Shown: one piece after another, positions 47,714-57,009 of the stretch
Position numbering within the stretch: position 1 is the first letter of the stretch
Layout of the letters: each line of letters opens with the position of its first letter
Assembly (NCBI RefSeq): GCF_900590885.1
Contig: NZ_UUON01000001.1
Location: forward strand, 124,001 to 188,000
Source of the DNA: Pseudomonas viridiflava
GTDB lineage: Bacteria > Pseudomonadota > Gammaproteobacteria > Pseudomonadales > Pseudomonadaceae
Reading direction: 5' to 3'
DNA length: 64,000 bases
The notes under the pieces: generated by a model
Seen by the model: the letters and a program-made list of their open reading frames with translations, nothing else
Database searches by the model: none
What the model was told of the DNA's origin: nothing
Program-made: the position numbers and the translations under genes

Positions 47714-47933
47714 CGACATCGACTTTGCAAATGACCTGGTGCAGGAGCGTATGGACCGTGCGCTCGCCGCACGAAACGCGAAAAAAAACGCCATGCCCGC
47801 GCATTCCTTCATGTTCTGTGAAGAGTGCGACACGCCGATCCCAACAGCGCGCCGCGTTGCGATCCCCGGTTGCACGCATTGCGTGACTTGCCAATCCATC
47901 GACGAAGCCAGGAATGCCCGCCATGCTCGATGA
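47706..47933 (+). CDS. TraR/DksA-type zinc-finger phage protein
   Basis: A GTG-initiated 75-residue protein with a C4 zinc finger: FCEECDTPIP ... IPGCTHCVTCQSIDEARN, characteristic of phage and plasmid TraR/DksA proteins, which bind the RNA polymerase secondary channel. The acidic tip helix is short. Overlaps both neighbours, which fixes the start and supports coupling. Confidence 0.88.
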   Translation: MADDIDFANDLVQERMDRALAARNAKKNAMPAHSFMFCEECDTPIPTARRVAIPGCTHCVTCQSIDEARNARHAR

Positions 47934-50139
47934 GGTATTGAATCAGTTCGCGGACTACGGCCTTGAACCCGTCCAGCCCCTGGTCTTCGGCAAACTCACT
48001 CGCTGCAAAACCACACAGGACAAGGGCAAGGAAAAAAACGGCTGGTACGTCATCCACGAACACCGTACCGAAAAAAACGAAACGCTGATCTTCGGCAGCT
48101 TCGGTGACTGGCGCTCCGGTGACACCCAAAAGATCAAGGTGAAGGCCGGGCGCATGAGCCCAGAAGAGCGTGAGGTCATGCGCGCTCGGCAGGAAGAAGC
48201 CAAGCGTAAGGCTGCCGAGGTTGCGGCCAACGCGTCGCGCCGAGCGGCCAGCCGTGCTGCCGGCCTGTTCAAGCGCATGCCGGAGAAGGGCAAGAGCGCC
48301 TATCTGGATCGAAAGCAGATTGTCGGCTTCAAGGTTCGCTATGCGCCACGTACTGGCGCATTTTTGGTGCCTATGTGCAATGTGCGCGACCAGATCGTCG
48401 GCCTGCAGGTGATTTTCCCCGCGAAGCAAGAGGACACCGGCCGCGACAAGGCGTACTGGCCCTACGGGATGTCGAAGGAAGGCGCCTTCCACCTGATAGG
48501 CCCGCACCCTGAGCCCGGCGAACCGGTGCTGGTGTGTGAGGGCTACGCCACGGGCGCCAGCCTGCACATGGCGACGTCGCTTACTGTTGCCATCGCCTTC
48601 GACGCGGGCAACCTGCTGCCGGTCTCCAAGGCCATGCGCGAGCGTTTCCCCGGTTGCCCGCTTATCATCTGCTGCGATGATGACTGGAAGACCAAGCGCC
48701 CCAACGGCGATCCTTGGAATCCAGGCGAAGAGAAGGCTAACAATGCCGCGCTGGTTGTCGGCGGTCAGGTAGTCGCTCCGGTGTTCTCTGGCGAGCGCGA
48801 GGTCAAGTGGACCGACTTCAACGACCTGCACATCGCCGAGGGATTGGAGGCTGTCCGCCGCCAGGTGCTGGCGGTGGTCAAACCTCCTGCAGCGGGTGGC
48901 TGGAAAGATCAATTGGCGCGCACCGAAAACGGCTCCCTGATCGCGCACATGCAAAACGTCGAGCTGATCCTGGGCAACGACGAACGCTGGGCGGGTGTCA
49001 TCGGCTACAGCGTGTTCAGCTCCAAGATCGTCAAACTGCGGTCTGCTCCCTTCGGCGGCGGTGCCGGCGATTGGGCCGACATTGATGACATGCGCGTGAT
49101 GAAGTGGCTCGCGCAGCAGTACAACCTGCGCGTGAAGGCTTCACATGTGATCGAGGCGGTCAGCGTGGTCGCCCACGACCATGCCTTCCACCCGGTGCGC
49201 GAGTACCTGGAGAAGCTCGAGTGGGACCGCGTGCCCCGCATTGAAACTTGGCTGACCGATGTGCTGGGCGTCCAGGCCAACGAGTACTCGGCCAAGGTCG
49301 GCAAGCGCTGGCTGATCTCTGCGGTCGCACGGGTAATGCGCCCAGGCTGCAAGGCTGACTCGGTGATGATCCTCGAAGGCGGGCAGGGCGCGGGTAAGTC
49401 CACGGCCATGGGCTTCCTCGGTGGGGAGTGGTTCATGGACACGCCCTTTGCCCTCGGTGACAAGGACAGCTTCCAGGCGATTCGCGGCAAGTGGATCGTC
49501 GAGCTGGGCGAGCTGGACAGTTTTAACAAGGCGGAAAGCACCAAGGCCAAGCAGTTCTTCTCCGCGTCCACCGACACCTACCGCGAGAGCTACGGCCGCA
49601 GAACGAATGACGTGCCACGCCAGTGTGTTTTCGTGGGTACCACCAACCAAGAGGAATACCTCAAGGACGCCACGGGCAACCGCCGCTACTGGCCGGTGTT
49701 CTGCAACAAGGTCGATCTGGAGCAACTGCGCGAGATCCGCGACCAGCTATGGGCCGAGGCGTTGTTCTGCTTCGAGGCGGGCGACATTTGGTGGGTGACC
49801 AAGGACGAATCCTGGATGTTCGCAGAAGCGCAGGATGAGCGCTTTGTGGTCGATGAATGGGAGGGGCCAATTCTTGCCTGGATGGAAGAGTCGCAGATCG
49901 GCGAAACCGCCACCGGCAACGAGATTCTGACTCAGGCACTCAAGCTGGACTTCGGTCATTGGGGCAAGCCCGAGCAGATGCGGGTCGGGGCGATCATGCA
50001 CCGGCTGGGCTGGCGGAAGCGGCGCATGCCGGCATTGCCGAAAAGTGGAGTGCGGCCATGGGCCTATGAAAAGCCCGCTGGCTGGGGGCGTGCCTCTGCG
50101 TTGCAGCAGTCTGTGATCGAGGAGCCTTGCTTTGATTAA
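47923..50139 (+). CDS. Toprim primase - VirE/P4-like helicase
   Basis: A 738-residue replication protein. The N-terminal half has a Toprim fold (about 203-255: LVCEGYATGASLHMA, LIICCDDDW). The C-terminal half is a virulence-associated-E/D5-type ATPase with EGGQGAGKSTAMGFLGG (Walker A, about 486-494), KWIVELGELDSF (Walker B-like) and FVGTTNQEEYLKDATGNRRYWPV, a motif shared by VirE proteins. It probably primes and unwinds phage DNA. The ATG at 47923 has AGGA 9 bases upstream; an in-frame ATG at 47914 is too close to it. Confidence 0.9.
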   Translation: MLDEVLNQFADYGLEPVQPLVFGKLTRCKTTQDKGKEKNGWYVIHEHRTEKNETLIFGSFGDWRSGDTQKIKVKAGRMSPEEREVMRARQEEAKRKAAEVAANASRRAASRAAGLFKRMPEKGKSAYLDRKQIVGFKVRYAPRTGAFLVPMCNVRDQIVGLQVIFPAKQEDTGRDKAYWPYGMSKEGAFHLIGPHPEPGEPVLVCEGYATGASLHMATSLTVAIAFDAGNLLPVSKAMRERFPGCPLIICCDDDWKTKRPNGDPWNPGEEKANNAALVVGGQVVAPVFSGEREVKWTDFNDLHIAEGLEAVRRQVLAVVKPPAAGGWKDQLARTENGSLIAHMQNVELILGNDERWAGVIGYSVFSSKIVKLRSAPFGGGAGDWADIDDMRVMKWLAQQYNLRVKASHVIEAVSVVAHDHAFHPVREYLEKLEWDRVPRIETWLTDVLGVQANEYSAKVGKRWLISAVARVMRPGCKADSVMILEGGQGAGKSTAMGFLGGEWFMDTPFALGDKDSFQAIRGKWIVELGELDSFNKAESTKAKQFFSASTDTYRESYGRRTNDVPRQCVFVGTTNQEEYLKDATGNRRYWPVFCNKVDLEQLREIRDQLWAEALFCFEAGDIWWVTKDESWMFAEAQDERFVVDEWEGPILAWMEESQIGETATGNEILTQALKLDFGHWGKPEQMRVGAIMHRLGWRKRRMPALPKSGVRPWAYEKPAGWGRASALQQSVIEEPCFD

Positions 50140-50497
50140 GCGAATCGACGAGATGCTCAAGCTATGGGCGCAGGATCTGCATTCGCCTGTCCCAGAAAAC
50201 GTTGGCGGGCCGAGTGGCGGCAACATGATCGCCATGCTGATGGAATGCAAAGGGGAGCTGATACGCGGCACGCGTGGTAGTAGGGTACTGCTGGATGAGT
50301 CGGCCGACATCGAGCTGATCGTCAACAAGCACTTGCCGCCGCAGTTGTCGGTCGTCGTGCGCGAGCACTACTGCAACCACGAGAGCTTCCTGTCCCAGAA
50401 GTACACCCACTGCGGATGCAGTCGGGATACCTACTACCAGCGTCTGCACGAAGCCCACCTGCACATCGCCGTCATGCTGATGGGGAAGGCTGCATGA
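50132..50497 (+). CDS. Putative phage late regulator (Q-like antiterminator)
   Basis: TTG-initiated, 121 residues, overlapping the primase stop by 8 bases with GAGGAG upstream. The C-terminal HYCNHESFLSQKYTHCGCSRDTYYQRLHEAHLHIAVML has the region-4-like helix-turn-helix pattern seen in phage antiterminators of the Q type, and the gene lies just before the long untranslated stretch and holin. Function is inferred from position plus this pattern. Confidence 0.6.
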   Translation: MIKRIDEMLKLWAQDLHSPVPENVGGPSGGNMIAMLMECKGELIRGTRGSRVLLDESADIELIVNKHLPPQLSVVVREHYCNHESFLSQKYTHCGCSRDTYYQRLHEAHLHIAVMLMGKAA

Positions 50498-51013
50498 CCC
50501 TCGGCGTCAATCCGCGTGCCGCTGTCCTACTGTCCGGCCTTGTCCGACTGCTATTTAGCGCAGTTGGACAGGCGCAGGCCGTGCTGTTGTTGGTCTGTCC
50601 TACCGTCCAACCTTTACCCGTCCCACGTACACATGATCATAGCGGGCACGTAGTCGCGCACGCGTGCTTTTAGCTTTCTCTCTATACACAAGAGAAAGGA
50701 AGAAAAGGTAGGACAGTAGGGCAGAGCCCCGAATTCAGGCGCCTGTAGCTGTCCTACTTCGATCAGGAATAGTGGGACAGGTAAGACAGGGCACCAGAAG
50801 CGATAGCCGATTGAATGCGTCGTCCCTGCGTTGCACCTGCGTCATACCTGTATTGCACCCGTATTGCGCCATGGCATTAAAACTCCCTTGCTGCCACCGG
50901 AATCCACCTGTAAAAAGTATCCATCTTCGATAGGTGCGACCGCAAGCAGCGGGACTCACCACCACACTAAACCCGGCCATTGCGCCGGGTTTTTGCGTTT
51001 ATGGGGTAGGGCG
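50498..51013. other. 516-base mostly noncoding region before the holin
   Basis: No confident gene. It contains five copies or variants of TGTCCTACYGTCC in both orientations (50523-50535, 50596-50608, 50711-50723 reversed, 50750-50757 partial, 50776-50789 reversed and diverged), and an 8-bp inverted repeat CTTTCTCT / AGAGAAAG (50674-50698). A terminator closes it at 50969. It should contain the late promoter; none is obvious. Confidence 0.55.
50969..50994 (+). terminator. Terminator just upstream of the holin gene
   Basis: AAACCCGGC / GCCGGGTTTTT with loop CATTGC and five T. Its place between late regulator and lysis gene fits a site overcome by antitermination. Confidence 0.85.
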
Positions 51014-51358
51014 ATGACGAACGAGCAGCAGGCACTAATTGAGATGCCGATCTGGATGGTGATCTTACTGTCCTTGATCGGCGGCATTTCCGGCGAAGCA
51101 TGGCGGGCCGACAAGGCGGGGGTGAGCGGCTGGTCATTGGTTCGCCGCTTGCTGCTTCGATCCGGGGCCTGCGTCGTCTGCGGGCTTTCAACCATGATGT
51201 TGCTGCACGCTTCGGGCATGTCGGTCCTGGCGGCGGGGAGCATCGGCTGCCTCACTGCGATGGCCGGCGCCGATGTAGCCATCGGCTTGTACGAACGCTG
51301 GGCTGCCAAGCGCCTGGGCGTATGCGATGTGCCGCCCTCGGGTAGTGGTCAGGTGTGA
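51014..51358 (+). CDS. Phage holin (LydA-like)
   Basis: The 114 residues have hydrophobic segments IWMVILLSLIGGISGEAWR, GACVVCGLSTMMLLHASGMSVLAAG and IGCLTAMAGADVAIGLYERW, a three-helix class holin-like layout, with a short polar start MTNEQQALIEMP. It would make the lysis hole in the inner membrane. The ATG at 51014 has TAGGG upstream. No endolysin is beside it. Confidence 0.75.
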   Translation: MTNEQQALIEMPIWMVILLSLIGGISGEAWRADKAGVSGWSLVRRLLLRSGACVVCGLSTMMLLHASGMSVLAAGSIGCLTAMAGADVAIGLYERWAAKRLGVCDVPPSGSGQV

Positions 51359-51360
51359 TC

Positions 51361-51393
51361 CGCTACAGGCCACGTAATACGTGGCCTGTAGCG
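51361..51393. terminator. 33-base perfect hairpin after the holin gene
   Basis: CGCTACAGGCCACGT and its exact complement are separated only by AAT: a 15-bp stem with a 3-base loop, starting 2 bases after the holin stop. No long T tract follows (GTTTCTC), so it may be a structural or packaging element rather than a classical terminator. Confidence 0.65.
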
Positions 51394-51564
51394 TTTCTCG
51401 CCAAAATGAATCGCCGAAAATTCGCCGGGGACCCTGGGGGCATTCGAGGGACACGGGGCATGAAACCCGCGGGAAAGCGTTAGCGGCAGGGCTGCCAGCT
51501 TACTGAAATTCAATCCATTGAAATTGAAAGGCTCCATTGAAAAGCCGTTGAAAAAGGAGGGCTC
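51394..51564. other. Candidate cos region with repeated TTGAAA sites
   Basis: Upstream of a lambda-type terminase small subunit. It contains four TTGAAA motifs (51518, 51524, 51537, 51549) and one TGAAA at 51504, spaced 6 to 14 bases, just before terS, plus a GC-rich stretch with GGGGACCCTGGGGG near 51428. In lambda the cos site and the small-subunit binding repeats lie in exactly this place. The cut site cannot be fixed from sequence alone. Confidence 0.4.
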
Positions 51565-52194
51565 ATGACAGAACCAACCTACCTGTCAAAGAGCGCTTTC
51601 GCGGCTCGCATTGGCAGGTCACCCAGTTACATCACCTGGTTGAAAGATAACAACCGCCTGGTGCTATCGCCCGACGGCAAAAAGGTCGATGTCCTGGCCA
51701 CCGAAGCCCTCATCGTTGAGACAGCCGATCCAAGCAAGGCCGCTGTATCGGCTCGTCATCAACAGGCTCGGATCGAGCGTGACGTTCACAGCCAACTCAG
51801 CCCCCTTGCCGAGCCGACTTCCACGGCTGCGCCGCAGCCAAAGGCTACCGCCAGCAAACCGGCCGATTTTCAAAAGGCTCGCGCGCACCGCGAGTACTAC
51901 CTGGCGCAGCTGGCTGAGATGGAGTTTCACAAGGCTCAGGGCTCGATGGTCGAGATCGTCGCGGTTCAGTCGGGGGCCTACAACGCTGGACGCATGTTGC
52001 GCGACACCCTTTTGGGCATGCCGCCCCAATTGGCGCCGGAACTGGCCGCTATGACTGATCCTTGGGAAATCGAACGACGCCTGACGGCAGCGTTACGGAC
52101 AAGACTCGAAGAGGCCAGTCGCATGTCCGCAGAGGACTTCGGGCACACACTCGAAACCAACTGGGAGGTGGTTAATGACCCTGGCCAGATCTGA
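51565..52194 (+). CDS. Terminase small subunit (Nu1-like)
   Basis: DNA-recognition subunit of the packaging motor. The 209 residues begin with a winged-helix region MTEPTYLSKSAFAARIGRSPSYITWLKDNNRLVLSPDGKKVDV, as in Nu1, then a central charged part and a C-terminal helical segment (LLGMPPQLAPELAAMTDPWEIERRLTAALRTRLEEASR) that should bind the large subunit. Overlaps terL by 20 bases. Confidence 0.88.
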   Translation: MTEPTYLSKSAFAARIGRSPSYITWLKDNNRLVLSPDGKKVDVLATEALIVETADPSKAAVSARHQQARIERDVHSQLSPLAEPTSTAAPQPKATASKPADFQKARAHREYYLAQLAEMEFHKAQGSMVEIVAVQSGAYNAGRMLRDTLLGMPPQLAPELAAMTDPWEIERRLTAALRTRLEEASRMSAEDFGHTLETNWEVVNDPGQI

Positions 52195-54181
52195 TGGCGC
52201 GGAGGTATACCGCGAGGCTTATTTTCGAGGTATGCAGCCTGATCCTGATGTGTGGATTGATGAGTGGGCAGATGAGTACATGCGCATACCACGCGACACC
52301 GGTGCCGCAGAGCCGGGTCAGTACCGCACCTCTCGGACGCCCTACGCCCGTGAGCCGATGCGATGCCTATCACCGGCACACCCGTGTAAACGAGTCGTGA
52401 CAATGGTGGCCTCGCAGTTGATGAAAACGCAGATTGCGTTGAATTGGATCGGTGGGTTGATCCATATGGCACCGTCCAACATTCTCACACTGCTACCCAG
52501 CTTGGGGCTTGCCAAGCGAGTGTCGTCTCGGATCGGCAAGACCATCAAGGCCACCCCGGTATTGCGTGAGCGCGTTGCAGCAAGTCGCTCGCGGGACTCG
52601 CGCAATACCATGGACACCAAGGAGTTCGAGGGCGGCTCGCTGTATGTCACCACTGCCGGCTCTGCGGCCAACTTGGCCGAGTTGTCGGCACGCTACATCT
52701 ACGGCGATGAGGTCGACCGATGGGAAGTTGACGTTGGAGATGAGGGCGACCCTATCGAGCTGGCGGAAACGCGAGGCAGTACCTTCGGCCGCAACGCCAA
52801 GTTCTATTTTTCGAGCTCGCCGACGATCAAGGGCGCGTCACGCATTGCTGATCTGTTTGAATCCAGCGATCAGCGTTATTACTACGTGCCATGCCCGCAC
52901 TGCGGCCACATGCAGGTGCTTGAATGGGAGAACCTTCTCTACTCAGCCGACTTTAGCTTGGTGCATTACAAATGTGCTGCGTCCGGCTTGGACTGCGATG
53001 TGTTGATCGAAGAGCACTTCAAGGGGCAGATGTTAGCCAAGGGTGAATGGCGCTCCCACAGTCCGGGCGATGGGGAGACCGTGGGCTTCCACCTCAACGC
53101 ACTCTATTCGCCGCCGGGTTGGATGGATTGGAGGTCGCTGGCTAAGCAGTTCGAAAAAGCCAAAAAGGCCCAGGCCAAGGGTGACCTTGAGCCCATGCAG
53201 GTGTTCTACAACACTCGTCTCGCAAAGGTCTGGGACAGTGCACAAGAGCAGACCAAGGCATCGGTCCTGATCGAGCGGGCTCGTAAGGAGGGTTTCTCCC
53301 TCGGTGCGATGCCTGCTGCCGTGATGATGATCACTGGCGCTGTCGACGTGCAGGCCGATCGCCTGGAGTTTATGGCCATGGGCTGGGGTGTCGGCATGGA
53401 GCGCTGGGTCATCGATCACCGAGTAATCGCCGGTGACCCATCAGATGAGCGTACCTGGGCTGTCCTCGACGAGCTGCTCAAGGAACGCTACCGGCACCCT
53501 TGCGGCGTTGGCCTGGGCATTCTTGCGGTTGCTGTCGACTCCGGTGGTCACCACACGGATGAGGTGTATCAGTTCTGCCGCGTGCGACGCTGGCGCAACA
53601 TTTTTGCCATCAAGGGTGCGAGCAAGCCTGGCAAGCCGGTGATCGCTCAGCGGCCTTCGATGGTTGATGTGACCTGGAAGGGGCAGACCGAACGTGGCGG
53701 CGCCGAACTTTGGTTTGTAGGAACAGACACTGCAAAGGACTGGATCTACAACCGCTACCCGTTTGAGTCTGGCCCAGGTGCGGTGCACTTTGCCAACGAC
53801 CTGCCGGATGAGTTCTTCGCCCAGTGCGTGGCCGAGCGAAAGGTCGCCAAGTACGTGCGTGGTCACAAGCGTATCGAGTGGATTAAGGGCAAGGCCGAGC
53901 GCAACGAAGCGCTCGACCTGATGGTGTATTGCCTGGCAATGGCGCATTACCTCGGCATCAACCGGTATCAGGAACACGACTGGGATCGGGTGCGAAACTC
54001 TCTGGCCCAGGCCGGTTTGTTCGATGAAAAGGCGATCACCGCCGAGCGTGTCACGGTCTCCGAGCAGGCCCCCGTGATACCGCAACCAGCGCCGCAACCC
54101 GTTGCCCCGGTCGCCCAACCGCGACCTGCTGCCCCCCCTCAACGCCGCAGTTCAACAAGTGGTTACCTGAAGAGACGCTGA
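52175..54181 (+). CDS. Terminase large subunit (lambda GpA family)
   Basis: ATP-driven packaging motor and cos nuclease. The 668 residues have QPDPDVWIDEWADEYMRIP, the ATPase region with TMVASQLMKTQIALNW (divergent Walker A), the Walker B segment RYIYGDEVDRWEVD, and the second domain with GAVDVQADRLEFMAMGWG and VDSGGHHTDEVYQFCR, typical of the GpA family nuclease part. The C-terminus is Pro/Gln-rich. The family choice predicts a cos-type phage. Confidence 0.94.
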   Translation: MTLARSDGAEVYREAYFRGMQPDPDVWIDEWADEYMRIPRDTGAAEPGQYRTSRTPYAREPMRCLSPAHPCKRVVTMVASQLMKTQIALNWIGGLIHMAPSNILTLLPSLGLAKRVSSRIGKTIKATPVLRERVAASRSRDSRNTMDTKEFEGGSLYVTTAGSAANLAELSARYIYGDEVDRWEVDVGDEGDPIELAETRGSTFGRNAKFYFSSSPTIKGASRIADLFESSDQRYYYVPCPHCGHMQVLEWENLLYSADFSLVHYKCAASGLDCDVLIEEHFKGQMLAKGEWRSHSPGDGETVGFHLNALYSPPGWMDWRSLAKQFEKAKKAQAKGDLEPMQVFYNTRLAKVWDSAQEQTKASVLIERARKEGFSLGAMPAAVMMITGAVDVQADRLEFMAMGWGVGMERWVIDHRVIAGDPSDERTWAVLDELLKERYRHPCGVGLGILAVAVDSGGHHTDEVYQFCRVRRWRNIFAIKGASKPGKPVIAQRPSMVDVTWKGQTERGGAELWFVGTDTAKDWIYNRYPFESGPGAVHFANDLPDEFFAQCVAERKVAKYVRGHKRIEWIKGKAERNEALDLMVYCLAMAHYLGINRYQEHDWDRVRNSLAQAGLFDEKAITAERVTVSEQAPVIPQPAPQPVAPVAQPRPAAPPQRRSSTSGYLKRR

Positions 54182-54182
54182 T

Positions 54183-54389
54183 ATGTCGTTTACCCCGAAG
54201 CACCTCGAAGCCATCGAGCGCGCCATTGCGCGCGGTGAAAAGACCGTGCGCTATAGCGACCGCACGGTGGAGTACCGCTCCATCGACGAACTGCTGAAGG
54301 CCCGCGACGAGATCCGCACGTCGCTGACCAATGCCGCCGGCCCACGCTCTCGCGTGATCCGGCTTACCCACGGAGGCAAAGGACTCTAA
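54183..54389 (+). CDS. gpW-like head-tail joining protein
   Basis: A 68-residue protein MSFTPKHLEAIERAIARGEKTVRYSDRTVEYRSIDELLKARDEI, the lambda gpW fold. It completes the head before tail attachment. Located between terL and portal, as W lies between A and B in lambda. Starts 1 base after terL and overlaps the portal ATG by one base. Confidence 0.92.
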   Translation: MSFTPKHLEAIERAIARGEKTVRYSDRTVEYRSIDELLKARDEIRTSLTNAAGPRSRVIRLTHGGKGL

Positions 54390-55870
54390 TGGCCCGACAC
54401 TATCCGACGCTGACCCGTAACGGATTCTTGCTGCCGTCGAACATCAAGGCCAGTTACGAAGGCGCTGGAGAGGGCCGACGCTCGGCCAGTTGGGAAGCCA
54501 CCGACAACGGCATCAACAGCATCAACACCCCGGCACTGCGCAACCTGCGCGCTCGTTCGCGGGCGGCGGTGCGCAATGACCCGTACGCCTTCAACGTCAT
54601 AGACAAACGCGTCAGCAACCTCATCGGCACGGGCATCACGCCCAGGCCGACCACGGACGATGCCGACCTGCGCAAACTCCAGCAGCAGCTGTGGGATGAC
54701 TGGGTGGATGAAGCGGACGCCGATGAGCTGACCGACTTCTACGGCATGCAGGCCCTTGTGGCCCGCACCGTCGAAACGGCCGGTGAATGCTTTGTGCGAT
54801 TGCGGCCGCGCAGTCCGAGCGAAGGCTTGGCGGTGCCGCTGCAGTTGCAAGCTCTGGCCCCTGAGTTTGTCCCGCACGACAAGTTCGAAGCCGCCAAGAA
54901 CGGTAATGTCATACGCGCCGGGATCGAGTTCAACCCAGCCGGTAAGCGCGTGGCGTATTGGATGTATCTGTCGCACCCACGCGACTCTTCGTCGTTGAAC
55001 GCCGGTTACAACCAGCTGGTGCGTGTGCCGGCGGCGCAGGTGCTGCATATTTTCGAGCCAATGGAACCTGGGCAGCTGCGTGGCGTGCCGCGCTTGGCGC
55101 CGGTACTGAAGCGCTTGCGGAGCTTGGACAATTACGACGACGCGGTGCTGTTCCGCCAGGAAGTGGCGAACCTGTTTGCCGGCTTTATCAAGCGGCCACC
55201 ACCGGAAGCTGGCCCCCAACCCCGGGATCCAGTTACGGGGCAGTTGCTGACCACCGACCGCGACGGCTTCACGCCAATGGTTGCTTTGGAGCCAGGCACC
55301 ATGCAGGAGCTGGGGCCAGGTGAAGAGGTGGAGTTCTCTAAGCCACCGGACGCCGGCAACAACTACCCAGACTTCATGCGGCAGCAACTGATGGCTGCTG
55401 CGGCGGGTTCGGGCACACCTTACGAAATCCTCACAGGCGACATGCGCGATGTCAACGACCGGGCGCTGCGGGTGGTGCTCAACGAGTTCCGGCGGCGTCT
55501 GGAGCAGCTGCAATTTGGCGTGTACGTACATCAGCTGTGTCGCCCGGTGCGCGCTGCCTGGATGGACATGGCGGTGTTGTCCGGCGCCCTGGTGCTAGAG
55601 GACTACGCGCAGCGTCGACGTGAATACTTGCGTACGCGTTGGGTGCCGCAAGGCTGGGCCTACATCCAACCGGTGCAGGATGTACAGGCGCGGCGGATGG
55701 AGGTGCAAGCGGGCTTTGCCTCCCGCAGCGAGATGGTGCTGCGAACCGGCTACGACGCGGAAACGGTCGACGCGGAAAACGCCGCCGATCTCGCCAGGGC
55801 GACACACCTCGGACTCAACTACACGACTCTTGAAGCCATCGAGACGATCGATGACAAGGAACAACCATGA
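54389..55870 (+). CDS. Portal protein (lambda gpB family)
   Basis: Forms the dodecameric ring through which DNA enters the head. The 493 residues contain RARSRAAVRNDPYAFNVIDKRVSNLIGTGI, AGECFVRLRPRSPSEGLAVPLQLQALAPEFVP, FEPMEPGQLRGVPRLAPVLKRLRSLDNYDDAVLFRQEVAN and YEILTGDMRDVNDRALRVVLNEFRRRLEQLQF, all lambda-portal family blocks. Its stop overlaps the protease start by 4 bases. Confidence 0.95.
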   Translation: MARHYPTLTRNGFLLPSNIKASYEGAGEGRRSASWEATDNGINSINTPALRNLRARSRAAVRNDPYAFNVIDKRVSNLIGTGITPRPTTDDADLRKLQQQLWDDWVDEADADELTDFYGMQALVARTVETAGECFVRLRPRSPSEGLAVPLQLQALAPEFVPHDKFEAAKNGNVIRAGIEFNPAGKRVAYWMYLSHPRDSSSLNAGYNQLVRVPAAQVLHIFEPMEPGQLRGVPRLAPVLKRLRSLDNYDDAVLFRQEVANLFAGFIKRPPPEAGPQPRDPVTGQLLTTDRDGFTPMVALEPGTMQELGPGEEVEFSKPPDAGNNYPDFMRQQLMAAAAGSGTPYEILTGDMRDVNDRALRVVLNEFRRRLEQLQFGVYVHQLCRPVRAAWMDMAVLSGALVLEDYAQRRREYLRTRWVPQGWAYIQPVQDVQARRMEVQAGFASRSEMVLRTGYDAETVDAENAADLARATHLGLNYTTLEAIETIDDKEQP

Positions 55871-57009
55871 GCAAAAAGACGAAACCGCGAGTTTATGACA
55901 AGGCGGGCAAGCAGGTAACCGTCGCGGATAAAAGCTGGTACACGCTCCAGGCCAGCGGCGAAGCCGAGCAGCGCAACATCGAGATCTTTGTCTATGGCGA
56001 GATCGGCGCCTGGGGCGTATCCGCCAATCAGTTCGTGCAGGATCTGCGCGCGATGGATGACGGGGTGTCGCCGGTGATCGTTGCGTTCAACAGCATCGGC
56101 GGTGATCTGTTCGATGGTCTGGCGATCCACAACGCGCTGTCGCGCCTGGGTGAGCGCTGTACTGGCCGTATTGATGCCCTGGCGGCGAGCGCGGCCAGCG
56201 TTGCGGTATGCGGCGCTCACCGGGTGGTGATCGCGGCCAACGCGATGTTGATGATTCACAACCCGTACACCTTCACCGGTGGCGATGCCGAAGACTTCCG
56301 CCGTGTCGCGGATGTCCTGGATCAGACCTTGGAAGCGATCATCGCGGCCTACAAAGCCAAGGCGCCGGACATCGACGAAGCTGAGCTGCGGCGCATGGTC
56401 AACGCTGAAACATGGCTCACGGCCAACGAAGCGGTGGCACTGGGCTTGGCCGATGAAGTGGGTGACGGCCTCAAGGTCAGTGCCTGTCTCGGCCAGGGCA
56501 GCGTGATAGCGCGGTTCCAGCATGCCCCGCCGGAACTGCTCGCCCAGCTTGATGAAGAGCCAGAGGTGGAGCTGCCAGAGCTGAACGACCCACCGGAACC
56601 GACTCCCGTGATGGACGCGTCCAAGCTGGCGCTGCTGGTCACACAAAGTTGCGCAGCAGCGGGTATCAGCAACCTGGTAGATCCGATTCTCGCCTCCACG
56701 AAACTGGAAAGCGAAGCAGTGATCCAGGCGGCGCTGACCAAGGCAAAAGCCCTGCACGGTTTGTGCGTTGCCGCACGACTACCAGAGCTGACCGGCGAAT
56801 TCATTACCGCTGGCCTGGACGAAGCCGCAGTTCGCGCGAGGCTGTTCGACAAGTTGGTGGGCAGTGGCGGCGGCTTTGAAATCAACAACAGCCTCCCGCT
56901 GGATAACGACCCCGTACCTAAGGTCCAGGCAAAACAGGCAGACCCTCACTCGATCTGGGCTTCCCGTCAGGCGGCTCAGAATGGAACCTCGAAAGGAGCA
57001 AGAGCATGA
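55867..57009 (+). CDS. Head maturation protease - scaffold (ClpP/S49-like)
   Basis: The N-terminal 200 residues form a ClpP-type serine protease: FNSIGGDLFDGLAIHNAL (oxyanion loop), the nucleophile Ser108 in ALAASAASVAVCGAHRVV and His131 in MLMIHNPYTF. An Asp/Glu-rich Pro segment (EEPEVELPELNDPPEPTP) leads to a helical C-terminal scaffold-like region (about 245-380), as in lambda C with the nested Nu3 scaffold. An internal start for a separate scaffold, near the ATG at 56611, is possible. Overlaps both neighbours. Confidence 0.9.
   Translation: MSKKTKPRVYDKAGKQVTVADKSWYTLQASGEAEQRNIEIFVYGEIGAWGVSANQFVQDLRAMDDGVSPVIVAFNSIGGDLFDGLAIHNALSRLGERCTGRIDALAASAASVAVCGAHRVVIAANAMLMIHNPYTFTGGDAEDFRRVADVLDQTLEAIIAAYKAKAPDIDEAELRRMVNAETWLTANEAVALGLADEVGDGLKVSACLGQGSVIARFQHAPPELLAQLDEEPEVELPELNDPPEPTPVMDASKLALLVTQSCAAAGISNLVDPILASTKLESEAVIQAALTKAKALHGLCVAARLPELTGEFITAGLDEAAVRARLFDKLVGSGGGFEINNSLPLDNDPVPKVQAKQADPHSIWASRQAAQNGTSKGARA

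Noticed and set aside
50494..50673. Possible 59-codon gene overlapping the stop of the late regulator (ATGA)
   Set aside because: The ATG overlap and a GGGGAAGG upstream are suggestive, but the frame runs through the TGTCCTAC repeats and the protein has no recognisable feature.
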